DNA from: Pomacea canaliculata
Lineage: Eukaryota; Mollusca; Gastropoda; Architaenioglossa; Ampullariidae
Reading direction: 5' to 3'
Assembly: GCF_003073045.1 (NCBI RefSeq)
Contig: NC_037590.1
Location: 43,936,296 to 44,000,295, forward strand
Length of the DNA: 64,000 nucleotides
Shown: positions 24,501 through 37,100 of the stretch, one piece after another
Position numbering within the stretch: the stretch's first letter is position 1
Layout of the letters: the number at the start of each line of letters is the position of its first letter
Program-made: the position numbers and the translations under genes
The notes under the pieces: generated by a model
Databases searched by the model: none
Seen by the model: the letters and a program-made list of their open reading frames with translations, nothing else
Told to the model about the DNA's origin: nothing

Positions 24501-25315
24501 ATTACAAAAAAATAGAGCAGATACCATTTTTTATTAGAAACAAGTTGTACTTACCATTAATTATGTGGTAATTAGTGGGATATTTGAAGTTGTTTTCCCG
24601 AAACCAACTTCTGAATGTCCGGCTGCATCGTAGAGACACCAAGTCGGAGCACTGAATCGAAATGTTCGTCCATCGAAAAAAAGATTGAGAGACGCCCCTA
24701 CGTGGGGATAAATACTTCTTCTTCCTTTTATTTCGTTTTTTTAAGGTCTTCTTTTATTACTAACATGCCGATTTCCTGCACTGTGGGCAGAAGTTTCGCG
24801 GGCCGGATGGCACCGCGTCGCGGGCTGGATATGGCCCGCGGGCCGTAGGTTGTGCATCCCTGTGCTAAGACATAGCATCTAACTGTAACATATTTAGCGG
24901 GTAATGTAGGCAGACTGGACTTTAAGAAGTTTGTTTCATAGCTTCCACATGCATAATGTATGACTGAATAACAAGGTAAAGGGAGTGAAATCTTCATTAA
25001 TGTCTGCACAATAGTATAAGAGGCTACTGTTATCTTTGATGTTATGAAAATATAGGTCTATAAAAATAAGAGTTACAGTGCATCTAATGAAGAAATGCTT
25101 AAACTTGCTTGGTGGGGTATTTTTTTTGTTTTTTTTGGTAACGTTTAAGATTTTATTGATAATATACAGTCTATAGTCTTTTAACTATCCTAAATGATTC
25201 CTCCATCAATTTACTTGTTTCAGAAAAGTGTCGTATACGAGGATGGTTCCCAAGAAAATGTGTAAAGGAAATAGTTGATGACAATGATAATGTGAATGAA
25301 AAGAAGGATGCATAA
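18503..25315 (+). CDS. ZDHHC6: ZDHHC6, ER palmitoyltransferase, nine coding exons
   Basis: S-acyltransferase that palmitoylates ER proteins such as calnexin. Coding exons: 18503-18748, 19695-19783, 21262-21418, 21712-21840, 22429-22482, 22699-22860, 23047-23279, 23593-23639, 25224-25315; all have AG/GT borders and matching phases, giving 402 aa (human 413). Two N-terminal membrane helices lead to NYFNAMFRGPGFVPLEWKP. The Cys-rich zinc domain (residues about 92-136) contains CKAPRSHHCRKC and the catalytic DHHC (118-121, Cys121), followed by two further helices. After a cytosolic segment comes the SH3-like domain typical of DHHC6, ending in RIRGWFPRKC. The last four residues KKDA form a KKXX COPI retrieval signal, as in vertebrates (KKNR). 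Exon 7 has a second in-phase acceptor (start 23089) that would drop 14 residues and fits the vertebrate length better. Introns 2, 3 and 8 hold transposon fossils. Confidence 0.95.
19880..20893 (+). mobile_element. CR1/L2-like LINE fossil, RT C-terminus and 3' end
   Basis: Sits in ZDHHC6 intron 2. Broken frames encode the C-terminal part of a non-LTR reverse transcriptase: a KVGETNITFTSSIRNL block, then LSRLDYCNSLLAGCPVYL followed by LQKVQNSAARLV, a signature of CR1-group LINEs. The 3' end has GCGCTAAGAGCATG... then TTACAAATTTTGCATTTATTATTATTA, a typical LINE tail. A local duplication of about 39 bases occurs at 20021-20096. 5'-truncated and inactive. Confidence 0.8.
21515..21560 (-). mobile_element. 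LINE 3' tail fragment (Rex1/CR1-like)
   Basis: On the minus strand the sequence reads AATTTCCCCTGGGCATCAAT then AAAGGTAT, resembling the conserved 3' terminus of Rex1-type LINEs, with an AATAAAG tail. It lies in ZDHHC6 intron 3. Its relation to the RT fragment at 35590-36215 is inferred only. Confidence 0.4.
23955..24228 (-). mobile_element. LINE 3' end, inverted copy of the 20.6-20.9 kb element
   Basis: Read on the minus strand this segment follows the same path as 20628-20893: CTAGTCTTTTTTCACACC, TACTCTCAGTACTTGGTTCC, TCTTGGTGTTTTCTGT, CTTGTTCTTAAGCGCTA equivalents and a final ACAAATCTTGTGTTTATTATT tail. It is therefore a second 5'-truncated insertion of the same LINE family in the opposite orientation, here within ZDHHC6 intron 8. 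Non-coding. Confidence 0.8.
24424..24862. mobile_element. Non-autonomous hAT transposon with perfect 8-bp TSD
   Basis: The 439-bp element starts CAGTGATGCCCAACC and its other end, read inverted, starts CAGGGATGCACAACC; both ends continue into a GGCCxGCGGGCCATATCCA motif, giving terminal inverted repeats of about 35-40 bases. It is flanked by the perfect 8-base direct repeat TGCTAAGA (24416-24423 and 24863-24870). CAG-type termini and an 8-bp duplication define the hAT superfamily. No transposase is encoded; it needed an enzyme supplied in trans. It lies in ZDHHC6 intron 8. Confidence 0.93.
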
Positions 25316-26235
25316 TATCTCATGATCAACAGTTAAGCTGATGTTGCCAATTATAAAACATTGTGGGACAAAATTTTGTTTTTCATATTTAATAATTCTT
25401 CAGATTTACTTGTTTTGTGATAGAATGTGCCTTCAGAGATAAACTTTTAAAATTTATTTTTAGCCTACACTCTGTGTTTGTTTGCATGTGTAACTGTGAG
25501 CATGTGTCTGTTAAAGAGAGCATTAATTGTGCGTTGATCATCGCTTTTTATTTTCAATATATAAATCCCACACTTCAGACTGCCTTAAGCTAGCTGTTAT
25601 TCTTTAATACATCCGGTCCTACATTTTTTCCACATCATTGTTTCAGATGTTGACTTCAGGACTTTGCATAGTCCTTTCTTTTTTTAAATTATACAATTTG
25701 TGCTGTTGTTTGTTCCATTTTATTTAGTGGATTGTACTGCTGCAGTATATTTGTTCTTCAGTCATGGTTAGAGCGTAAAATAATTACAGTAAAAAGTGAA
25801 CATGCAAAGCAAGTGTGATCACTTCTTTTCTTATAACCTTAAACAATTTGAGTGACTGGCATATTTTGAAGTGCTAAAAGCTTTTGGATCTTTCAACTTA
25901 AACAGGCATGTGTTAGCAACTCTGAAAAAACAAATTGGATGCAATTTGCTTAAAATTAAACTCTTTATTTTTGTAATTTATTTCTTCCTTCACATTTATT
26001 TGATGGATGGTCACTTGATGTGATCAGTGACTGTATCATACATTATAATTTACAAGTTTTATGGTAATTACAGCATTTTCAAACCTGTTTTACACAACTG
26101 AAAGCTGTGTGCAGACTGTACCAATCAATCCATTGTTTCTTTTGAATCCAATTCATTGTTTATGTAGGAAGTAAAAGCAGTTGAAAAAGGATGAAAAATA
26201 TTTGTATTTTGGTATCTGAGCAATTTGGCAGAATC

Positions 26236-26241
26236 AATAAA
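26236..26241 (+). terminator. Poly(A) signal candidate for ZDHHC6
   Basis: A clean AATAAA about 920 bases after the ZDHHC6 stop codon, in AT-rich 3' sequence, followed by AT-rich DNA. Other AATAAA words occur further downstream (for example about 28117), so the 3' UTR could be longer. Confidence 0.4.
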
Positions 26242-26244
26242 GTT

Positions 26245-29150
26245 TTTGAATTATGCATAAAATAATACAGGGAAAAAGAACTGCTGGTTTAAAAGTGTAT
26301 TGATCAAACAATGTTAAAGCAAAAATAGAGAAAATGTAATTTAAAACACAAACTTCAACAATTTTAAACAGATTTCTAGGTTATTTCTGAGTGGCAGCTA
26401 AATTTAGCACTGGATACATCTGCTTCTGGCTCAGATGATTTTTTCTGCAGAACTGTAATTTTGTCATCTGATCACAATGTTTCATATATGAAAGAACTGT
26501 ATGTTACAGTCTGTGTGTGTGTGCATGTACATGCAAGCATATTTGTATGTTGTGGATGCCTGTTCATGTATTGACATTTATAACAGAATATTTTTTCTTG
26601 TAAACCTTTTCATCCAAATTTACAATGATTTAAATTTTTTTTCTTTTTGACTTCTGGGGTTGGATATGAGTGTAATGAGAATTAGATACAACCCAAAATC
26701 TGAAATGGTTCTTACATATCAAATACACATGGTGTAAAAGTATTTGGTATCTATTGCCAGTTAAGCAAAAATTCCATATATGATTCATTTTTCTTGTGTG
26801 TGCAAGATAAAGTTATTCTTAACTCTTCCCTTTCAGTTCGCACCCATGAGTGTGAATGTCTTCGTAGCTATAGCATTCAACTGTGTCAATACACCAGTAT
26901 TGAACAATTTAAATATTTAACATATCAGACAAAGAACATTTATGTTTGCTCATTAAAGTTGTGTTAGTTTTGAAGACCATGTTATAGGTTCCTGTCCTTT
27001 TTATCAGCCATTTTTAGACTGGTCACTTGTTAATATTATTCTATTTACATCCAAGCTGCAGCAGTGTGGGGGCTGTTTCTCAAAGGACATTATTTTTGAA
27101 AGCATATTTTATAGCAATTGTTTTGTTGACTTCATAACAAATGTGTTAAAGATTCATCTACAATTTTTCCAGTGATAACATCTGTGAAGATGTGTACTTC
27201 AAATAGTCTTCTATCTCCTTCAGAGCTGAAACAAACATCAGCTTATAAATTCTGTACATTGTCTGGGTTTGCAGCCATCATGACACTATTTAGAGATGAA
27301 TGTAGTCATATTTTAGAGGTTCTAAGATGAACGTTTTCAATTTCAGTGATGATCAACAATATTAGTTTTATATGTACTATGCATAGTCCATGATTTGCGA
27401 AGTAAATATGGTGTTTTATGAGCACACTCAAAATGCAAGTTATTAGACTAGTAGGAATAGAGCATCTTCGAACCTTGGTCTTCTGTCTCACCAAACCATT
27501 TTCCTCTAACACTTCTTCTTTCACCTGCACTGAGCAAGTTTGCTATCAAGTTTGGAAATTTTGGTAGGGAATGGGCTATACAGTAACATACTTCAGGAGC
27601 AGGGTGAGCACTACACTGCTAGTGGGATTAGTAGTCTAGTAGTCAGTTAAAAATGCTTATAAAATGTTACCAGATAGTTATCTGGCCAGAAGCACACTGT
27701 AACCTGACCACAGATCTGTAATCTTTGAGCTTTACTTCTGGTTTTAACACATTAATCTTGAACATATGGTTTCTTAAATCAGATTTTAATTTTCAAAATA
27801 ACAGCTCGTCATTCATGATAGAGCCGTGCTTATCCGTTACACTGAATAATGGTGCAGTACAATCATGTGCTCTTTCTTGTAAGTCGTCCATCTTAAAGGA
27901 AAAGTGAATTAATGCTACGTTAGGTTTGTCTTCAGTCTTTTTTTATGTTTTAAATTGTGTGTCTGGGGTGGGGAGGAGGTGTTTACTACCGAATTGTCAT
28001 TCCCAGACCATTTCTCGAATGACTACTTTTGCATATACATTGTCATGTGCGAAGTTATAGTTAAAAACAAAATTGAACTCTATTCTAAATTGTTCGAGAT
28101 GCATTTGTGTGTAGTCAATAAACTACATTTTTATGTAATAAAACATTTTTTCTGTTGTGACTTCCTTTAAGGATGAGATCTTGTATTACAATTTTTTAAT
28201 TTTCAGCTGGTCAAGGCAAAGCAGTATAAATATGAGCTACATTTTTTTCTAGACAGTGTTTGGATTTAATTGACCAATAGCAAATTACAGTGTCCGCTTA
28301 GAGGGTTCAGATCAATGGAAATTATAACTGTTGGTTAAGGACTACATGTGAACATAGCATTGTGTTTATGTCAGGTGTCATGGAAGATATTCTTTTAACA
28401 TATCTGAGTATAAGAAAATATAAGAAATGTAGATCCTCTTAAATCTTTGTTGGCTTAGTGCTTATCCATCTGCCTTTCTGTAGTTGTCTTGGTGTACTGG
28501 ATTGTGTCATCAAGTTTTTCTTCTCTGTGTGCTTTCAGAAGAAAGAGCAGAAAGTGTGCCTACTGATGTATTATTGTAGTCTTAGTTTTTTTATTTGTAA
28601 AGCATAATTGATCCTGCTGCATAAAGGGGAGATATGCTCTATAAAAGAGCTTTACTATAATGAATTATGTCAAACTATTTTGTAATTTAGTCCGCTTGTC
28701 TTTGATTTCAGTAATTCTATGATGAAATATGACTCTATAACTTCTGAGAGCAATAGTTGTGTTTTTCAATTGTATCACTGCACATTCTATTTATGCGATC
28801 AAAATTGGTTTCATCTTTTAGAACAAATTTTGTTTTTAATTTTGCTGTTGTATGCACAAAGAGACACTGAGGGAGAAACCATTTAAAGCATACCAATGCT
28901 TGAAGCACTTATCTCCCTTCTTTTTATGTATGCATGTTCTGAAAAGGCCTGCAAGTGTGAGCATCCACATGAAAGCGAAACAGTTTTCTTAAGATTTGAG
29001 AAAGATGCTTTAATGTCATAAAGCAAACAACGGGCTGAGATTCTTTAAATTAAAAAAATTATGAGTATTAAAGTACAAAAATCAGAAACACAAATGCATC
29101 TATTTCAGTAGCTATTTGATCCTTTGCATTCAGCAGAGTAACTATCATAA
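26245..29150. other. AT-rich sequence between ZDHHC6 and the RTE-like LINE
   Basis: Long AT-rich stretch with short open frames only. It may include a long ZDHHC6 3' UTR. A short GT run lies near 26511-26525. I see no domain, RNA gene or clear repeat. Confidence 0.4.
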
Positions 29151-29153
29151 AAC

Positions 29154-30190
29154 ATGAGCGAACCTAATACTAGGAAGCACTGGACTGAGGGCCAATGCCA
29201 GATTGTAGAGGAGGGAATGGCATGTGTTCACAGCAAGAAGGCCTACCAAATATTAAAGACCCTCACCAAGTTAGGTCAACACAAGACTTCAGCCATTAAA
29301 GACACCAATGGTCACCTCACAGAAAGCACTTGTGTACTTAACCGATTGACTGAATATTGCAAGGACCTGTACAACTTTCAGCTGAAGACAAATGCTAACA
29401 TCCTTCAAAACAACCAGACCAGATCCAGCAAACTTGCAGCCCTTCCAGTACTATGAGAAGGTCAAAAGAGCAGTACATAGTCTGAAGAGAGGAAAGTCAT
29501 GTGGCATCAACAATGTGACAGCTGAGCTGAATAATCAAGGTGAAGAAACAACAAAAACCTCTGTGCCAAAGAGTCTGGGAATGAAAAGAATGGACACAAT
29601 CACTAATCATACCCTTCCCAAAAACGGAAACAGCAAACAGTGTCAGAGCTACAAAACAAGGCTTATCAGCCACCCAAGTAAAGTCATGCTGTAATACAGA
29701 ACCATACTGGTGCTACTGCTGAGGAATTTGTTGGCTTAGGCAAAGGAGGAGCACAGTTCAGCATATTTTTAACTGTCACACTGATGAAGTGTTTTCAACA
29801 CCTTCATAGACTTTAAAAAGGCTTTTGACAGACTGGAACAAGTAGTTAAGATATATAATATGAAAATTCAACATCGAAGACAGACAACCTTGTCCAACAA
29901 AGGGCAGCATACAAGCTCAACGAGCACAGAACTGCTGAATAACCAAATAGGTTTTTTTACATGACAATAAACATGCCCCCAATAGGTTTTTTTACATGAC
30001 AATAAACATGCCCAATTGCCTATGCTGCTCAACATTTTTCCAAAAATCATTCTTGAAACCCTCCACAACCATCACATTTTCATCAGTGGAAGGCCAATTT
30101 ACAGCCTACACTTTGTAGACCACATTCTGATAGAAGGCATAAATAGAAAACTGTAAAACCTCACCAGAAGATGAAGCATGAAGAACTTTT
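29154..30190 (+). mobile_element. Decayed non-LTR retrotransposon (RTE/Nimb-like RT)
   Basis: Two broken frames encode the start of a reverse transcriptase: KAYQILKTLTK, LTEYCKDLYNFQL, then VKRAVHSLKRGKSCGINN, NGNSKQCQSYKTRLISH and HPSKVML, diagnostic of the GKSPGIDN...PAEL and NYRTISLISHPSKVML blocks of this LINE type. Further on, FIDFKKAFDR-like and ADHILIEG-like remnants are present. A 35-bp tandem duplication (29946-30015) lies inside. Heavily mutated, 5'-truncated, no longer functional. Confidence 0.8.
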
Positions 30191-31146
30191 GTGGTTTCAT
30201 CCTAGTGTCGCAATACATTTAACACACCCCAATTATAACCCTTAAACCCTCTGCATTGTAAAAAGTGTCACGGCAAGAATGTGCTACTATAATGTACCAA
30301 CCTCAGTTTGGACCTGTCTTTTTTTTGTTTTTTTTTTTACATTTAGATACAATTTTTACTACCTACTATACAAGTCCATAATTTTACTTTAGAAGGGCCC
30401 ACAACACCATGATACCTGTTCGCAATAAATGCTATGGGATTGTGTTCTTTCCTCGTTTTATGGTGTATGTAAAAGAGTCTATGACAACCGTAAATGCATT
30501 TTGGGAACACCGATTCAACATTTCTAACCATATAAGCAACTCCGATTCGACATCGATACGATTTGATCGTCCACAAAATAAATTAATTTTGACAGTCTCT
30601 AGTCTCAGCATTAGCTGATCAGCACACGATCTAAGACGTTTACATGGCTTCTAAGCGAAACAGCAATCAAGCCTTTAAAAATACCCTGGGTATTGCGCGT
30701 GTGGAGACACTGCTTTGAAGTAATTTAAATCTATATATTAGTGTAGCTTCCATCTGCATGTAACACAATATTAATAGGATTTGTTTTTAAAGGCTTTCAT
30801 GACACACTCGTCAGAAAAAAACGGAAGCGTAGTTTCACATATCACAGTGAAATAGCTTCTAGTCTCTATTCACTCCACACGAGGCTAACAAATGTCCTGT
30901 GTAGTTTTACAAACCATTAAAACGTGTATTAAACAGGCCCGCTTTGTGACCATGAGTCGAACGGCTGTGCCAAGCTGGCGACTCTCCTACTGTGTAAATA
31001 AAGTAAGCGAGGAATGTATTTTTGTCTGATTCACACATAGTCCTCCGCGCCATAGTCACAAGGGACGTAATGCAGACAATCATACCCAAACTATTGAGTA
31101 GACTCCCTTGCCTTAGGTTTACTGTCGCCTACTCGTCAAAACAACG
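30190..31146. other. Intergenic sequence upstream of F8A
   Basis: Contains a T-rich run near 30320 and no recognised coding sequence. The F8A promoter and 5' UTR should lie in the last few hundred bases before 31147, but no TATA box or strong CpG island is visible. Confidence 0.4.
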
Positions 31147-34100
31147 ATGGAAAAGGACAGTGACATCCTCAGTAGATACAGAGCTGTAACCAACAAACTG
31201 AAGAAGTAAGCCTTGTTCTGCATAGAGTAATCTCCATATTTCTCTCTAAATGTCGTTTTGAATACATAGAATTTAAAATGGTTAGATTCTGATGGTGGCT
31301 AATATCCACACAGTAAACTGTATTACCCTTTTGTAGCCGATTTTAGTGATCCACATAAGTCGATTGTAGGTATGTGTATTAAACCAGTGGATGTATCAAA
31401 AACAAAGTTTAATCAGCCGTCGACCTCAGGATTTCATTTAACATTTAGAAAAATATGTTATGTCGACCTAACGATATCATTTTAATTAAAATTTTAGTTC
31501 TGTAATAGTTGAAGTCAATGTTTCATCACTGTGCCTAACAACTAGTATTTAACTTTCTAATGTGCATTATATATTCATTTACAGACGATTTTTGAAGAAA
31601 CCTAATGTTTCAGAAGGGAGTGAACAGTTTTGTAAGTATTCACATTGGGAATTTACTCAGATACCACGAATCACTTTCTTTTTTTGTTTGATGTTTATTA
31701 CCACTAGTAATACTTTGTTCACTCTCTCACTCTTTGTTTCTTACATACTCACTCATAAGCAGCTGTTGCTATGAATAAATATTGTACATATTTATTTTCT
31801 TATATCTTAAGAACTTTTTTTGTAGCAAGCCTTGCCAAAACCTTGAAGGTACAGGAGTGTCCACAGTATGCTGGCTTTTGCTACTTAGCCCAAGCCAGGT
31901 AAATGATAGTCATTGTTTTACAAATTTTTTTAATGGTTTTGCTATTACAGAATAAGACAATTCCTCAAAGCTCAGGTAAAACATGTGGCAAATAGTTTTA
32001 CTGTTCCCCTTCTCCCCCTTCCCACCGCCATTGATGTACTGCATGGTTTGTAAACAAGTCTTGAGAAGGACACCTATATATGCATGCATAGAAAAGGTTT
32101 GATCAGAATAAACTCCCCAGAAATTATTGTATATCTTTTTTTAAAAGAATTTATCAGGTAATTCAACTACTCCAATTCAAATTTAGAAGTATGCACTGGT
32201 AGATGAAAAGTTCAGGTGCCATGACTTCGTAAGTCTTTATCTTATATGCTTTAAATGCTTAGGTAAACATGTCAAGTATCTTGCACAGGTTAACAGCATA
32301 GGTGCTGTGACTACCTAGCTGAATTAGTTAACTATCATGACAACTGGTCATCAGCTTGATGTGCATCCTGATTGTTATTAATGGTCATTTAGTACTGACA
32401 TTGCTGAATTGATTGTCATTGGTGAACATATCTTGTCCTGTGCTAGAATTCTGTATCATTGCCTATTGCCCATTGGGATTAATAAAGCTGGTCATTTGTT
32501 ATTTGATTATCAGATGTGAGCACACCCTGTCCAATGCAGCTGGAGAAGCCCAGGCTCTTACAGAGGCTGCTCGCTCATTCCTGGCTGCAGAGCGGGCTGA
32601 TGTTGACCTCAGGTGTCCAACATTTCAAGAACACTTGACAGCTTCTATCAACTGCTACAGTCATGCTATCAGGGTGTGTTTGCAACTTAATTTTTTTTTT
32701 TTTACATAAAAGTAAAGAGAAGGGTTTCAAAGAAAGGAAACAGTAAACAGTGCCAGAACTACAGAACCTTAAGCATAATCCTCATCAGCCGTCACGCTGA
32801 AAGTAATCAAGAATTTCACAAGCAGAAAAATATAAATGCAAAATACCTGTAATAATCCTTTTCAGGAAATTGTTTTGCCTGCCAGCATAAAACATTAACA
32901 CAGGCTATAAAAGGAACATACACTGACTACATCCAATTCCATTGAAGATTCTAGCAGAAGAATAGGCTGACTTTAAACAAGGCAGGAGCACAGTTGAACA
33001 GATCTTCATCTGTTACATTCTATTAGAAGAAAGGATCCACCAAGATATCTTCCACAACTTTATCAACTTAAAAAAAGCAAGTGACAGAAGTTTGGCGTGA
33101 GGGGTTATGATGCAATGGGAAAATTCAATGTCAAATAGGGGCTCATTCAAGTGCCTGTGGAAGCTGCTCCATATCTTGTACTGAGAGCATAAAAGCAATG
33201 ACTTTGTGTGAAGCATTTTCACCACACTTGTAGGATACCAGGAACTCTTACTTACAGTGGTGTAAGCTGGTCTGGTGACCTGGCATGACCAGCTGTCATA
33301 GATTGTCCTTCAAGGTACCTTGGAGTACAGTCAAAGACAAGGTGGCCAGAGGAAGCACTGGCCAACTGACCAGCACTGCCTACACTCAATGCTCTGGCAC
33401 CCCTGCAAAATGATGACTCCCACAGACATTGTATCAAGGGTGGGGCAGAGACCCTCTGATCACATGGCCTTATTGTTACCGAGACATCACACTGACCCAT
33501 AGCCGCTTTCTCCATCTCCCCACAACACCCAAGAGTACTAGGGGACAATTAAGAAAAAGAGAGAGGAGAGATAAGGACAACAAAAACTGACATCTTTACT
33601 AAATGAGAAAATGTAGACAAGTCTTGGTATTCCATAGAAAAATTGGATAATATATTCCTATGGTAGCTAGCATTATATTTGATAAACCATTTTGTAGTAT
33701 TAAATGTTAATTGCTCTGTGTCTTTTCTTCCAAGTCTACATTAAATTTAAGTTTGTTTATGTCTCAGTTTTTTTTTCAGGTTCACATTGAAAACAAGCAG
33801 ACGGCACTTGCTGCAGCACTTTGTCTAGAAGTCGGTAACGTACTGAGAGTAAGATCAGTCTTTAATGAATGTTTTGGGCATGCTGTATGATGACTATGCA
33901 AAAGTTCATATTACTGACATCATTGAGCTTCTGACTACATTATAAAATGTTTTGCTAGTGCTCTTACATAGTGTTTGGAATTCTTTTTTCCTTTCTTTCC
34001 AAACTGTGTCTCTTGCTGTATGGACTCGGCAGATGACTGGAGCCATCCAGTGGTGCAACGGTTAGTATCTGTGTCCAATACAGTGAAGGTTGGCTTTCCT

Positions 34101-37100
34101 GGGTTCAGGTCTTGTCTTGGGCACGCTGTTCTTTCTCTACATATGGCATCTGTTTACAGGGCTGGCTGCCCGGCCGTGGTATAGTCTTAGTTGCTGGCTT
34201 GGCATAAAACACCAATTCTCCCCCACTCCTCTGCCGATGACTACCAGTTTCATCTCGAGAGCTGGCCTCCAAGCGTAATCAAGGCAAATAACAACAGCAG
34301 ACTGTATCTACATTTAAAGTTTTCAAGCCTAGTCACAAAACTCTTGTTAAGAAATAACTTTCCTAATCCAGTAAACCCTTCCATTCACTCCACTATTCCT
34401 AATCAGTGTGTAATGTACTTTGTTCATATTTACCACGGTATCATCCAATAACCTGTTGCTTATAATTTTTTTCTTGTATACTTAACTGTCAGTTCATTTG
34501 TAGTCTGACTTTGTCATGTACAGCCCACTGAGGTCACTTCCACATGGGGAAATGTGCTTTACACACTCAGTAATTGTTATACACAACCTGTACTTGTATC
34601 AGTTTACACACTTTTGTTTACATGATAGATTTTCTCCTTTTTGCCTGCTTGCAGAAAGATGCATGCAGGAATGTCTTTGCTTGTTGATGCATATGCATCA
34701 GTAAACATTTACAAGAAAGCTAATAACTATACAGTCTGAAGTGCTTGGGCTATTGTAGATGTTCTTGTCCTGAGACATGAGTTTGTGATGGCTTTATTTA
34801 TGTTTGTGTGTGTATATATATATGTGTGTTTGTTGTAATATTTTTAATGTAAGTTATGTATAACTGTTTTCAATATTATATGTGGCAGAGTTTCAACAGG
34901 CAAGGTGAAGCGACATCACATTATCAGAGAGCAGCAGAGCTTCAGTCACAGGTAAGTGTTCTTGTTTGGCTGCCTCTTGTGCCCTTCTTAAGTGATGACA
35001 AGTAAGATGTGTTTCCTCATATCCACATGGCATAGTGAACATCCCTTAGTCAGCCCAGCTAATGAACAGGCACCTTGCCCTGAAAAAGTTTGAAGCAGGT
35101 TAGGGAGAGTTGGGCACCACCCTCACAAAGCTGGCCCTGTGAAAAATGTAGTACCTTATCACCTTTCCCCCAATTATTGAAAGGTTACAGGATTACCTTT
35201 TGACCTTAAAATTTTATTTAGAAGCTTGTTAATGCTTTCTTTTCTTTTTTGATGGTTATCAGTAGCAGAAAGAGCTTAAGAATGTCTTGTTGCTGTTTCT
35301 TTACACATACAGGAAAGCTCTTTCATGCTTATTGTTTGACAAGCAGCTACTATACATTTATTCTTTTCTTATATTCTTTTATTCTTTTCCTATTTTTGTA
35401 CAACAGAAATTACTACACAATTAAACCTTCACACCTAACAATAATCGTCAGAGGTTGGCACGCACACATCCTCTCACAGACTTATGGTACATTTGTTAGG
35501 TCTGGTCAAGAGTGATATTGCAGCTGGTATAAAGGATTTGGCCAAAGTATTCTTCTTGGCTACCATTTGTTGCCATCTACAACTGGAGGGTAGCATTTGG
35601 AACTAGTGATGCAGTTGGTGAGAGGGGTCTGTGATAATACTGACAGCTTTTAACCTCACAACCCTGGTCTTAATGGAAGGCCAATGATCTTGCTGGCAAT
35701 CTTGACCACTCTCATCAAGCAAGCTGTATCTTTGATTGAGAGTGCTTTCAATCAGACTGCGATACACTGCTTCAATACAGGGCCACTGATACCAAAGTTC
35801 TTTAACAGCCTAAGAAAGTACAGGCTCAGATTTGCTTTCCTGGAAATGATGTTAGTGTTTTGCTGGAAGGAAAGTTTGTTGTCAAGGTCTGTGCTGAGGT
35901 ATTTAAAACTTTGCACATTTTCTACCATCTCATTGCCAATAATTAAGGATGTATGGAGAGGTTTGTGTTTTCTTCTATCAATGATCAGTTCTTTAGAGAC
36001 ATTGAGCACCTGAAAACTTCAACCATGAATGTACCTTCATAATTTGAAGAAAATAGCTTACTAGTGAGTCCTCATCCTTGAGCCAAGCAGCCAACGCCAT
36101 GTCATCTGCAAACTTATATATGATCAATATATATGATCAATTTGGAAAGGCAGCTTTATATAGCATATTTGTGAACGCACATGGCATTTTAAAACAAATT
36201 CTCAGGATCATATAGTCTTGGATCTATTGCTGCCACATTTCTTTGACTGTGCTAGTGCCATTGACCTGCTGCATACTCTGGATTGTTTCACCTGTAAGTG
36301 GTTTTAGCTGTAAAGAGAATTTTTGTCTCAAATAACTAATTTCTTTGTTTGAAGAGTCCCCTTGACTGTTTGGCTGCCTTAAAGAATGTGGCACAATGCA
36401 AGCTGGACACAAGTGAGTTCACTTTTAACACAATCCTTTAAATTCATGCTTAGAAATTGTCTCCTGTAGATTAACATTTCATTTAATATAAAATACATCA
36501 TGCTTTGTAAGAATGAGTGCTCACTTGAGAATACTCAACTCTTGGTCTCTTCTGTGGTCATTTTGCTACAAATACTGTATCTTCCCTTTAACAACTAGAC
36601 TAAACATTCAATTTAGTTCTTTGTATTTGAGCATGCTTGAAAATCAGTCAAACACAGTTTGTGGACAACCATTATCATCAATGTTCTCTGCTTCACATTT
36701 ATTGTTTCCATTGATAATTGAAGCTTTACTTAGACGTTTTTCTCTTGTATAGTAAATAGTTAAAAGGTTTCAAATGTGTGTATGTAGACTTATGATTTAT
36801 TTCTGGATTGTAACTTACCTCTCATAGCAGATATTGATGACATGATCACACTTTGAAACTGTTTTGATGTTTTAAGAAATAAAATGCATACATTGTAAAT
36901 TTCAAAGCAGTACTGAAACTTGTTTTTAGAAGACTATGAAGGTGCACTGGCTGTTCTCACAGAGATGGCTTATCTTGCTCAAGAGAGAGGAGGTTTGTTT
37001 ACATGAGTTGCTTTGACTGACAATGATGTCTGTTGCTACTAATTTTTGCACTTATGATGCTTTCTGGATGCCACTTTGTGTTTAGGATATAACAATGTCT

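Noticed and set aside
34040-34451. Overlapping plus-strand frames in F8A intron 5
   Set aside because: They lie across a SINE with tRNA-like boxes and have no protein similarity.
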